This document shows, piece by piece, positions 54,130-63,922 of a stretch of 64,000 nucleotides of DNA. The position numbers and the translations under genes were made by a program. The stretch covers positions 132,388 through 196,387 of the forward strand of contig MEHQ01002433.1 of the NCBI GenBank assembly GCA_008828725.1, given 5' to 3'. The first letter of the stretch is position 1. Each line of letters opens with the position of its first letter. A model generated the notes under the pieces. The model was not told the origin of the DNA. It did not search any database and saw nothing but the letters and a program-made list of their open reading frames with translations. The DNA is from Saccharina japonica. Taxonomy: Eukaryota; Sar; Phaeophyceae; Laminariales; Laminariaceae.

Positions 54130-55500
54130 AATAGCATTGCCATGGGCCACAATGGCATTGTCATGACATTGCCAAGGCGTTGCCATCGCAAAACGTCATG
54201 GCAACACTCCCATGACAATGGTATGGCGATGCTATGGCATTGGCATGATTGAATATTTGGCTCATTAATGATGTACGCTGTTCACTTATGACAAGGTATT
54301 GCTATGGGGTACCGTGGCATCACGGGGGGGGGGGGGGGGTCATGCTATTATCACCATGAGCCTATATGACAACTACGGAGGAGGCCCATGAACCTTCATC
54401 ATTCTAGCTGAAATTTTTAATGACATGCCATCGGTCTGTCATGGCGTTCCATAGGGCAAAGGCATTGCCATGGCCTTCCCATAAATCTTCATGGCATGCC
54501 ATGGCATTCCCATGAACCTTCATGGCATGCAATTGCATTGCCATGGACCCCCCATGGCACGCCAAAAGGCATTGCGATTGTTCTCCATGTCACGTCATGG
54601 CATTGCCATGAACCTCCATGGTATGCCATCGCACTATTAATACCATGGGCCATCATGACATTGCCATGGCGTGGCATTGCCATGGGCTGTCGTGGCAATG
54701 CCATGCGCATGCATCGCATTGCCGTGGGTTACCTTTGCTGTGGTGGTTGCCGCGATGGTGACCGTGGCGGTACGTGGACAGCCACGGGGCTTGCCGTGGC
54801 ATGCCATGGGAATAACCACACGGCAATATCCGCGGGCGGAACCGTGGCACTTGTTGCGGCGGCGCCACCGTGCCGCGGCATGTTTCAGCACGGTCCCGTG
54901 GCATGTAGCGGCGTGTCGTGACATGCCGCGGCATCACCCGCGGACACTGAAATTAAAAAAAGAAAAATCACGTGCATCCGTGGGGTTACGGTGGTCTTGC
55001 CATTGACTGTCATGACATGGTCATGGCAATGGCGTGTGGTCTGCCACGGCAATGCCAAGGGCTGTCATGGCAGTGCCATGGTAACCCATCCCTGGCGACA
55101 CCATGCATACGTCATGGATGTGCCATGGCAGCAGTGCTTGCCAGGGCCATAGCATTGCCATGGCTTTACCATGCAATTTACCATGGACCGTTCCATGGCA
55201 CCATGTGATTGCCCGTCTATCCCATGGCAATGCCACGGTATCACACGGCAATACCATGGTGTATGCCATGGCTGTTTCTCGCGGCATGCCATGAAACAAC
55301 GTGCTGTGAAACCCAATGGCATTGACATGTGGATATCCATGGCACTCCCATGGTATTGCCGTGAAGCACCATGGAAGTGCGTGGGGTGGCCACGACGTGC
55401 CACGGGGTCCAACACGTGCCGTGGCAATTGACCTGTCAATGCCACGGCGCGCCATGGCAACCGATGGCGAACAAACACCATGGCGCGCCATGACAAAGTC
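54130..55500. repeat. CCATGG-dense repeat block 5
   Basis: CATGGCATTGCCATGG wording for 1.4 kb. The central part (54,715-54,945) is shifted to G+C-richer GCCGTGGC and CCGCGGCA words and lies next to a G-run at about 54,327. Open frames rich in Met, His, Trp and Pro are by-products. Confidence 0.8.
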
Positions 55501-57320
55501 AAATAATAATTCTAGGGCTCCAAACTCGAGGAGCTCTACTCTTCGCCCCAAAACCCGACCTTTCCTTGATAAACAATGAACGTCCGACCCGATGGCCCCT
55601 CTCCTTTGCCAACCAGTAGGCGATGCTCGGACCTTCCTTCCACTGGCCGACGCCACCTCCAATACCATCATAGATTGTGTGTCTATACTCTTGACACATT
55701 GCGGTCGGACCGCCTGTCATCGCCCCCACCACCCGATTCAGGTTCGTTAGCGGAGAGCTCAGCTGGGTGTGCCCGCACAAACCACGCGACGGCATCGCAG
55801 GCAGTGAGGCGCGCCGGGGGCCCAAGAACGACCGGCCTGGCAATCAATGAGCCCAATTTTGGCTCCGTGAATGAGACGCATCCACGCATGACGACTTGCG
55901 TTATTTCGTCCATTCGGAACACGATCACCCCCCCTGCCCTCCCATAGGCAAACCTATCTAGTGAACAGTGCTTCATCAATGCGATAACGACAGTGTGCAA
56001 CGAGACACGGTGGCAGTACGCACATACTCAGCAGGAGGAGATGTAGCAAAAAGGAGACACTGCAGGTTGCAACACGATACAAACTCGTTGCATTATATAT
56101 ACCCTGGGTAGCAAATACGAGAGGGGGGGAAGTTGAATGATATACCCCAGGTACCAAACACGCGCGGGCCGGCGGGGAAAGGGGGGGGGGGGGATACGTA
56201 CTCATTTGTTGTTTGCCTAGTCATTTGAACCAATTGAAACGCACAGCATCCCCTTTGAGAACGGGAAGCACACGTGGGTGCGCGGGTGGGGGGGGGGGGG
56301 TCGGCCCTTTAGGGTTCAAAGCATTTGGCGAAGAATCGTGATCCCATGTCTTCCATCAGAAACACACTCGGTGTATATGTGTACGAATATCAAACCTCCG
56401 CGATCAGAAGTCAGTCAGTGCAATGTAAATACGGTGAAAATGAACCGTGACATGTATGATACCTTGGTACCGATATGTATGTCTGTTTACGCAAGGCATT
56501 TGTGTAGGTAGACCTACCTGGTATCCACAGCGAGAGGGTTCGTCCATCGCTTGATGTAGTGCGCAAGCAGCTACTGCTGTAGTAGAATTGCCTCACAACG
56601 GTGTGCAGGACGGCAACGCGCATAGCATGGGGCCTTGGCTCACTGTAGATTCAAACACTCCACCCCACGAAGCCCAGCAGCAGTAGTAGTAGTAGAAATA
56701 GTGGATATACCGATTTAGGACGAAGCAGAAATACGTACGGCAACCCTCAGGAAGCAACCTTCAAGTTGAAGTTGCGTGATCACACAGAGGATGCACGACA
56801 ACAAGGGAGCAACAGCGTTCTTGACGTGGGGTGAGCACGTAGAGGTATCGCAACAAAGGGATCAACCTCGCGTTGTTGGAGTCTCGTGGCCAAGTGAGAG
56901 ACTACACCGCCGGTATACTACAGGGTACATATTCCGTACACTGGTCTGCACATCTATCTATGTACCTACAGTACCTGGTAGAGCTTTGCATAATGCCATG
57001 CACGGGGGGCAACGTCTTCGTGCAAAGACAGGAGGAGGAGGAGGAGGAGGTCAGGGAGGGGGTCTTTGGATGATGCCACGCAAGAGGCGCATGGCGAGTA
57101 CTACTACTAACTGGTACTATTCTAGCACGAGTACAAATATCAAGATATACTGTAGTTTCTACCGCGTTATACCACATGCGCTACGTATGACGGGTGTTTA
57201 CGTGTTCACCAGCAGGAACAACGAAAATATTGTGTTCTGCTCTTCTACGAGCGGCACTCTTCATCATGCGATTCACGCCCCAACCGAGGAGAGGGCCGAC
57301 GAGATGACGGCGGTGCCTCC
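55500..57320. other. No gene I can defend
   Basis: A pC-B copy lies at 56,170-56,260 in reverse, with a further G-run at 56,288 and GGA repeats near 57,030. Minus frames at 55,500-56,000 have ordinary composition for up to 110 codons, but two frames compete, neither has clear splice borders and I recognise nothing. Confidence 0.4.
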
Positions 57321-57545
57321 CTGAAATGGGAACCGGTAAGGTTCGAGAAATTGCCGCCAACGCAATGTGTGGCAAAATCAAGAAAGGCTGCTGTAGCCAC
57401 ATATACGTCCAGTGTGTTGGCCAAAAGCATTGCTTCCCTGACGAGGGGACAGGTGAGGGGCGATAATTTGCCACCAACGCAATGAACGGCAAGCGCAAGA
57501 CAGACTAGCCACGCATTCAGAGTGTTGAACAATATTATGGACTTT
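57320..57545. repeat. Two 117-bp direct repeat units
   Basis: CCAACGCAATG recurs at 57,357 and 57,474, with flanking AAATTGCC / TAATTTGCC and CCGGTAAG / CAGGTGAG. The 117-base spacing is 39 codons, and one minus frame stays open across both units (HCVGG.LS.LT repeated), so a repeat protein is conceivable. I see no other support. Confidence 0.55.
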
Positions 57546-58499
57546 CGCGAGTACACGTGTACTATGAGGCACGCAAAGAAGCGGTCACTCACACCTCCAC
57601 ACCTATACCCCTGACCTCAGCAGGAGCCCGGGGTTCAGCATAGCTGCGCACCCGGCTAGTCAGGTGGACTCGCAGAAGCACACGCAGGTAGCGAAAAACA
57701 GAGTGACATTATGTGTTGGTATCCCAGCAGGTATTCGTGTTGGATCTATGCCTAGATATCAGTACGAAACCCGCTAGGGTATCCTAGGATGGCTCAGACG
57801 CCACACGCTAGCGACAGTATGTAGGCTTAACCCGGTGAACAACGCCACGGCCTAGATGCTAACGAAATTATAGCGCAACACAAATTGGATGCCGGGTACG
57901 TAGTTCCTTAGTTCAAAAGAGCTCCGTCAAGTCAGAAATATCGCCTTCGAAGGCAAAAAAAAAACACTTCTATCTCTGACTGGTGCTCGTGCAGTAGGGA
58001 GGGGTATAATATGATGCCAATATTTTCATCGCCACCTTTACGCCACTCGGGAGAGCGGCTCTGCACGTACCTCTCTCGAATGTGGACATCACGAACATTT
58101 AAGGCTTTAAATCCTTAAGACCGCCAAGAAATGAGGTGGTCACTCGGCCGAGTGGCTCTCATCGGCTGAAAGTATTGCACTTCACACTGTTCCGTGCTGT
58201 GCATACCCACTTGGTATTCCAACTCACACGATCAACCAAACAGTGCCTCGTTGCTGTTCTTTTAGCCACGAATATGTATGAACTAAACGCCTTGTATGAA
58301 CCAAACGCCTAATTCTCTCTAGAACAACAAACAGCAGATTATTTTTCGGAACGGTTCCCGATCTCTAATAATCTTCACAGCGACCACCCTACCGTAGCAC
58401 CAGTTCTCTATCGTAGCATGCGTCCAGTGGTTCCCCAACACAGGTGGCCGGGATACCCCCCCCCCCCCTCCCCCGGCACAACATGGGCGTAAAAAACTC

Positions 58500-58790
58500 C
58501 TTGTGGAGATCATTGAACCATGTCTAGAGCAAACCCCACAAGGTGCCGACAAATCACTCAATTCGGTACGTCAAATGGGGTACTACACTGCGCCACTGCA
58601 CACGTCTCCGCAAGGGTTTAATCGAACAATGCAGCAACCCCCACAAGGTGTCGACACACCACTCAATTCGGCACGTCTAATGGGGCACTATACTGCTCCA
58701 CAGCTCCATGTCTCCGCAAGGATTTCAACTCGGCACGCCTAATGGGTGCTGCATTGTTTAATGTCTCCACAAGGTTTTTCTTACGGCTAC
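58500..58790 (+). repeat. Approx. 105-bp tandem repeat, about 2.5 units
   Basis: CCCCACAAGGTGYCGACA recurs at 58,534 and 58,639, with CACTCAATTCGG(T/C)ACGTC, ATGGGG(T/C)ACTA and GTCTCCGCAAGG in each unit. A third part-unit follows. A related sequence is near 22,085-22,250. Confidence 0.75.
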
Positions 58791-58908
58791 ATTGCGCAGG
58801 GAATGGGGCGGGGGTTCCAGGCCATTTGTGAAGCGCACTTGAGCCACGTGTGTATATACAACAACTGTAGGGAAGTAACTACAGTCCTCACTAGCCGCGT
58901 GGGTCCAT

Positions 58909-59550
58909 TCAATAAATGCCCGCGATCGCTGCTAGCCCATCGGTACTACTACTACTGCTGGCAGTAGCGGCGGGAGCCGCTTGCGGCCGCCGCGAGCTCA
59001 TTTTCCGTCGTTTCTTCGACACGACGACTGTTGTCTCTTCGCCGTGCTCTTCCTCTCTCAACCGTACCGGCACAGACGTAACACTCGCGCTCTCATCGTC
59101 AACAGGGCCGACGTCTACCTGTGCTCCATTCCCACGCCATCGGTCTTCGTGAACACCCTCTGCTCTGCTTCCCGACGACTCTGCGTGCCTCTGCCGCTTT
59201 CTTGTTTCCTTCCGGCGCGGCTCGCTCTTCGGGGAAGGGTGCGGTGCAGACGCACCAGTTCCAGAGGCAGCTCGTCGTGGCGCACGCATCGCGTCGCCCT
59301 CGTCGGCTTTGAGCAACCGCATGCCTTTCGTTTTGATGCCGAGCTTGGCCGCCTTCACCAGCACGGCCTTTTTTCGTGCCTGCGCGGAGGACTCCTTGCC
59401 CGACCCGAAGATAGACTCGCCCGTTATGGCCGCCATTTTCGCCTTCTCTCCTGTCTTGAAGCCTTTGTGCCGGCTGCGGTACTTGATGCGGCGCGCCGCA
59501 TCTGCATCGGCCGGGATTGGCGTGGCGAGCCGTATACCAAGCCCTCTCGC
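58909..59550 (-). CDS. CWC16-family splicing factor (CCDC130/YJU2B-like), last coding exon
   Basis: 642 nt, 213 codons and a TGA. A TTTTTTTGTGTGCAG acceptor leads in phase 0 into ARGLGIRLATPIPADADAAR and RIKYRSRHKGFKTGEKAKM, then AAITGESIF. This matches the segment of plant CCDC130-like proteins that reads GLGIRLLPKSEED .. K.DKRALI.ASIF, so the family call holds here as well. About 120 residues of Ser/Arg/Lys-rich disordered tail follow, with a likely nuclear signal KKRRKMSSRR and the end DGLAAIAGIY. Family members work in the spliceosome around the catalytic steps. The tail is longer than I recall for plants. Confidence 0.88.
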   Translation of the reverse strand, partial: ARGLGIRLATPIPADADAARRIKYRSRHKGFKTGEKAKMAAITGESIFGSGKESSAQARKKAVLVKAAKLGIKTKGMRLLKADEGDAMRAPRRAASGTGASAPHPSPKSEPRRKETRKRQRHAESSGSRAEGVHEDRWRGNGAQVDVGPVDDESASVTSVPVRLREEEHGEETTVVVSKKRRKMSSRRPQAAPAATASSSSSTDGLAAIAGIY

Positions 59551-59589
59551 CTGCACACAAAAAAACACACAACAGCAGGTTGTTAAAAA

Positions 59590-60465
59590 AAAGGATGAGG
59601 GTTGCTTCGATTTTTAGTGAAACGATTGTTGTCGCGGTCACATATTATTAGCGGACTTTCAAAGCTATGGTGGGACGAACGACAGCGTCAGGACCGCAAG
59701 CCCTACGACCCTAACCCTAAGTCGCCGTTATTCTGCAATATCTCTCCACCAGTAAGCACGCGCGTGCCGTGCGTGGTTGCGCTCCCCCAAACCATTGCTA
59801 CGTCCGACTGGTAGGGAGGTGCATGTTTTCCAGCCTGGGGAAATTACAGATACATACGACGCTAGGGCGTGCCCAGCCGTGGACTCCCACTGGTACTTTG
59901 CGGCTCTCCTCGAGGGCATCACTGTCTGGATATTGACAAGTGCACACCAAATAGTAGCGCTACTACCTGTAGCTCTTGCTGTCGTCGGAAAAAAACAATA
60001 CCTGGTATACCCCAAATACAATATATGATGTGTACCACGTATACAATACCATGTTTCAACAGTAAAATGCCGACAAAAAAACAACTTGCCACTAACTACG
60101 CTGCAACCCCTGTCCCGGCATGACACGTATAACATCACCAAATATAACATGGCTGCCGTGCAGTCGAACGCTTGCAAGCGACAACTTGCCAGCAAGCACA
60201 CGTAGAACTTGTTCCGGCCAACAGTAGTACAGAGCAACACTATTCGTGCAGTATACTCGTAATGTTATACTAAGTATGTTATATCCATAAGACAAGCTAT
60301 ACATCGAGCAGAGCCCGCTTGCCACCACGCCACTACTGACTGGTACGGTAGCCTCCCTGTTTCGTCGAGGAGCATATATATATATATATATACCTGTGGG
60401 GTAACCTTTGGGGTAGGCTTGGAAGCAAATAACAGCACTGAATGCGTCACCACTCACTGCAGCCT
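59590..60465. other. Intron of the CWC16-family gene, left part; nothing else seen
   Basis: Part of the approx. 2.5-kb intron between 59,551 and 62,037. It holds a TA run near 60,375-60,392 and no exon that would interrupt the phase-0 junction of the flanking exons. Confidence 0.6.
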
Positions 60466-60469
60466 GACT

Positions 60470-60620
60470 GCTGCATAGGCTCACAATTGGAGCTGTGCGC
60501 ATTGAATGGAGGCGTATGACACTGCTGCAACGTTTGATCCTGGCGCTGCAAAGGCTCACAATTGGAGCTATGCGAATTGAATGGAGGCGTGCGACACTGC
60601 TGCAACGTTCAGAGCACTGA
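60470..60620 (-). repeat. 75-bp tandem repeat, two units
   Basis: TCACAATTGGAGCT recurs at 60,481 and 60,556 with GAATGGAGGCG and GACACTGCTGCAACGTT in both. The spacing is divisible by three, so minus frames show a repeated 25-residue peptide, but this lies in an intron. Confidence 0.8.
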
Positions 60621-60744
60621 CAGAAAGTGGGCTCTAAATACCAATCTGCGTACGTAAACAACGCCAAGTCCACAAGGCGGGCGATCTTCGGCGCCCAGAA
60701 AAACCACCAAGAGCTCAGCCGTCAAACCTCCACACCGTTTGAAT

Positions 60745-61255
60745 GGTGTTTTTGGTCGTTACCACGAACGAGTTAACACCTGTAGCAATGCATACGATAT
60801 TTTGCTTTCTTGCATACAGAAAGAGCCCGTTCCGCTCAAGGTGTCTGCCGGTTGTGTGGCAGTGTCATACGACCCAGTCGACCTCTTCCGCTTTGGGTGC
60901 AGTGAAACTCGAGGGCGTCAATAACACCTTCTCGATCTCAATGGGGTCTTGCTCCGCCACCGCCACCATTTGGAAGGATGCCTTCTGCTTCACGGAAACA
61001 TTATCCTCAAGTTTTACACGGGAGATACAAGATCATAACTATCTCTCTAACCGACCCGCGGGCTGCATAGAGCCAGATCACCACCAGTGGAGCTGGAACC
61101 CACGTAGCAACAACACGCGCACGTGGGACGATCTCACAAAAACTCACACAATGCAGCGAGAGAAGAACGGATCACGTGCCGGTTCAGCCAAAACAGGGGT
61201 GCCCTCGCGTCTCGCATCATACAGCACTTACATCATAGACCCTTACTGCCACCTT
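60745..61255 (-). pseudogene. Unidentified protein-coding remnant inside the intron, possibly virus-like or transposon-derived
   Basis: The minus strand shows protein-like text, e.g. VKLEDNVSVKQKASFQMVAV, EQDPIEIEKVLLTPSSFTAP and LFLYARKQNIVCIATGVNS, of better composition than the long plus-strand frame over the same place. It is broken in several places. It is unrelated to the host gene and bordered by an R2 copy. No family recognised. Treat as a fossil; age unknown, but old enough to be degenerate. Confidence 0.4.
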
Positions 61256-61280
61256 GACGCCGAAAACAAAGCCCCACAAA

Positions 61281-61786
61281 ACGCACGCTACGGTAGAGGT
61301 GCACCATGTATTTTATGAGGGTGGCCACTTGAGGAACGCTTTATACCCCACCCGAAAACTGATTTGGGAGGAACCTAAAAAAAAAGATACCCGATGCACA
61401 ATCAACCCCACGGCCAAAGTACACAAAACCAAATTATTGCACGGCCTAAGGGCCCGTATTAACGAGTATAAAATAAATTCAATTTGTAAAAAATAAAAAT
61501 AAAAATTCGCTTTTCATTGGTCAACACACGCACCAGCACCCATTTTTATGCCCCAAGATCCTAATATTTGGTGCTGGTGCGTGTGTTGACCAATGAAAAG
61601 CGAATTTGAATTTTATTTTTTCCAAATTGAATATATTTCATACTCGTTAATTCGGGCCCTAAGTACACAAAACCGAATTATTGCACCACAAAGAATAAAA
61701 GTCCGACGATTTGGGGTTAAGGAGCCCGATCGTTCAGAAAATGTTTTTAGCCAAAAATGTGCACTCTACATATCGTAGCACGTGTC
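61281..61786 (-). mobile_element. R2 MITE interrupted by a Harbinger-like MITE
   Basis: R2 ends ACGCACGCTACGGTAGAGG (left) and TATCGTAGCACGTGTC (right). The Harbinger-like MITE occupies 61,450-61,659. Around that insertion, AAGTACACAAAACC and ATTATTGCAC appear on both sides, a local duplication larger than the TAA target site. Confidence 0.75.
61450..61659. mobile_element. PIF/Harbinger-like MITE, copy 6
   Basis: GGGCCCGTATTAACGAG to TTCGGGCCC, with TAA on both sides (61,447-61,449; 61,660-61,662). 210 bp, non-coding, in an intron of the CWC16-family gene. Confidence 0.85.
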
Positions 61787-62037
61787 ACAGGCACAAACGG
61801 GGTGACGCCAAAAAGGTCGTACGTACGTATGTATGCTTCCCGCAACCATGGCACAAGCAGGAACGTGGGGGGTCTTTGTGTTGACCATAGGTCCTACTTA
61901 ACCAAGGATGTTGTATGCTTCCCGCAACTATAACACAAGCAGGATCATAGGGGTCACGGGGCAGAGCAGGATGCAAAACGATGCTCAGTAAAACGGCATA
62001 GACTACCGTACGAGTACATCGCCTTCGTTTGCCTCAC

Positions 62038-62228
62038 CGTCGCTTCCTCCTCACTCTCGCGCTCTTCTTTTTTTCGGGAGCGCATGTTTCGACGCAGCCG
62101 CGCGTTCGACGAGTAGTCGTCTTGCGCGTGCGAGTCGGCCAGCTCCGTCAGTTGCGTCAGCACCGTCTTTCGCGACGCCGCCCTGCGCTTGTCCGCCTGC
62201 TCGTGCTCCAGCCGGTAGAGGGGATCGA
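62038..62228 (-). CDS. CWC16-family splicing factor (CCDC130/YJU2B-like), penultimate coding exon
   Basis: 191 nt. The GGGCGCAG acceptor supplies TC, which completes the codon left by the previous exon (G+TC = Val). Then it reads DPLYRLEHEQADKRRAASRK, TVLTQLTELADSHAQDDYSS, NARLRRNMRSRKKEERESEE and EAT, ending GCGACG|GTGAGG in phase 0. The pattern FYRLEH..D, then D.Y..N..LR..R..KK, is characteristic of CCDC130 proteins in animals and plants. It is predicted helical and charged, probably the coiled-coil part that gave the human protein its name. Upstream of the acceptor is a long G-run with pC repeats. Confidence 0.92.
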
Positions 62229-62274
62229 CTGCGCCCCAGTGTCGGCAGCGTCAGCGCAGGCGGGAGAGGGGGGA

Positions 62275-62500
62275 GGGGGGGGGGGGGGGGGGACTCGATA
62301 TTCATGCATGGGCGTAGTCGTNGGGGGGGGGTACTCGATAATTTTCATGCATGGTCGTACGTAGTCGTATGACCATAGACCCTCGCATCCCTACAAATGC
62401 CGGGACGGAGGGGGGGAGGGGCGTACTCATACTATCTTGATTGCCTTCGTCATTTGACCATTGACTACGCATTCCTTTCGAGACGGGCGAGGAGGAGGGG
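62275..62500 (-). repeat. pC-A and pC-B repeats with G-runs and one undetermined base
   Basis: Two overlapping reversed pC-A pieces (GGACTCGATATTCATGCATGG.. and GGTACTCGATAATTTTCATG..) separated by an N at 62,323, then a reversed pC-B (62,405-62,500). The N beside a G-run shows that the homopolymers were hard to resolve. All lie in an intron of the CWC16-family gene. Confidence 0.7.
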
Positions 62501-62509
62501 GGGGGGGAG

Positions 62510-63020
62510 ACTTGTGCAACAGGATTATTGCTGAGGTGCTATGATACAACTTGTGGTACGAACACACACCTGCTATATACTAAATATATGCGTAGCGTAC
62601 AGTCTGGTGAACGTGAACATGGGGCGCAATGAGGCGACGCAAAGGCATTACTGCTGTTATACCAGGGTACTAAGTATGAGAAGAGCTATGATGTTTATCA
62701 GTAAGAGTACGAGATATTGGTGTATTTGTATCTTCCTGGGGACAGCGCAATTTTAAACATCTGCAGTAACCACGTATGGTTCGACCGCGCAGTTTGGCCG
62801 AGTCATCCACCACCAACCTCTCCGACACAAGTATATACTGGGCCTCTAACAAGAAACCGCAAGACTCCCCCCCCCCCCCCAAATAAGGATGACTTTCTTG
62901 TAGGACTCTTTCTTCATGAGAGGGCCACTACAGCAGTAGTGTTGGCTTATGTACAACATGATTGACTTATGTACAAGATGAGTCCTGGTATACACATATA
63001 GGAGTACAGGCCTCGCGCAC
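62510..63020. other. Intronic DNA, nothing further seen
   Basis: Right part of the intron between the two upstream exons of the CWC16-family gene, including a C-run at about 62,868. No extra exon is required by phase or by comparison with the protein family. Confidence 0.55.
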
Positions 63021-63252
63021 CTGCCAACTTGTTGGAGACCTCCTTGTCCTGCACCCGCTCGGTCTGCGCCTCCTCCGGGTCGAACGCCATGTCCTTCTTG
63101 CGGATGCCCTCCACGTACTCGTAGTCCGTGTTCTTGGGGTCCGTCTTGATCACCATCACCGTGCTGCAGGAGGGGCACTTCATCGAGAACTGCCATATCT
63201 TCGTGCTGTAGTACGTCCCCGCCTGGTCCTTGGTCGCGTTGAAGCGGGTTCC
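63021..63252 (-). CDS. CWC16-family splicing factor (CCDC130/YJU2B-like), zinc-binding exon
   Basis: 232 nt. The CGTCGTTTGCAG acceptor leads into GTRFNATKDQAGTYYSTKIW, QFSMKCPSCSTVMVIKTDPK, NTDYEYVEGIRKKDMAFDPE and EAQTERVQDKEVSNKLA, ending GCAG|GTGCGC. The core G.R(F/Y)NA.K..(V/A)G.Y(Y)(S/T)T.I(W/Y).F.MKC..C, then TDP.N.DY, is diagnostic for CWC16/CCDC130. The visible Cys pair (MKCPSC) is the second half of the family's four-Cys zinc site; the first pair is in the preceding exon, outside the window. Of the two branches (YJU2 and CCDC130) the Y-Y-S/T-T-x-I wording and the later exons favour CCDC130. The N-terminal exons were not found in 63,253-64,000. Confidence 0.93.
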
Positions 63253-63450
63253 CTGCAAACGACGAAAGGAAAACACACAAAAACAAACAAACAAACAAAC
63301 AAACCAACACACGTGTTCGGCGACAACGAAAACAGGGGAGCGGTGAGTGCGCGCTGTTGTGCGTGGAAAATTGGGGGCGGGCGGACACGCAAACTGGGAT
63401 TTTATTCGATGGAGGTGTTCGTCCATGATTTGTGACAATACACACATAAT

Positions 63451-63922
63451 AGGGAGCTCCTATGCACGGTAGAGGTGCATCATCTATTTTCTGGGGGTGG
63501 TCACCTAAGGGCCCATAATAACGACTATAAAATAAATTCAATTTGAAAAAAAAAAAAAAATCAAATTCGCTTTTCATTGGTCAACGCACGCACCAGCACC
63601 AAAGATTATCCCCCCAAGATCCTAATCTTTGGTGCTGGTGCGTGTGTTGACCAATGAAAAGCGGATTTGAATTTTATTTTTTCAAAATTGAATTTTTTTT
63701 ATATTCGTTAATATGGGCCCAAGGAGCTCCATACCCCACCAGAAAACTGTTTCGGGGGGGAATTAGAAGTGCTCCCCGATGAACAATCCCATGACTCAAG
63801 AATTGGGACGAAAAATAGTACCAGCACAAGAACGAAATTCCGCCGATTCGGGGTTAAGGAGCCCCGATCATTCAGAAACAAAACCAGCCAAAAAGTGCTA
63901 TACCTTTACCGTAGCACGCGTC
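63451..63922 (-). mobile_element. R2 MITE interrupted by a Harbinger-like MITE, second case
   Basis: The R2 copy ends near CTATGCACGGTAGAGGTGC (left) and TACCGTAGCACGCGTC at 63,922 (right). Its GGTCACCTAAGGAGCTCC region is split by the MITE at 63,509-63,720. The insertion point differs from that in 61,281-61,786. Confidence 0.75.
63509..63720. mobile_element. PIF/Harbinger-like MITE, copy 7
   Basis: GGGCCCATAATAACGAC to ATATGGGCCC, 212 bp. TAA precedes it (63,506-63,508) and AAG follows, so one base of the right target copy is lost. It contains an A-run of about 15 and the usual CATTGGTCAAC block. Confidence 0.85.

Noticed and set aside
54489-55671. Several long frames rich in Met, His, Trp, Pro on both strands, up to 216 codons
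   Set aside because: They come from CCATGG-type repeats, which keep all frames unusually open; there are no splice signals or domain.
60743-61318. 191-codon plus-strand frame within the CWC16-family intron
   Set aside because: Its composition is poorer than that of the minus strand in the same place, it runs into R2, and no motif is visible; judged the antisense of a remnant.
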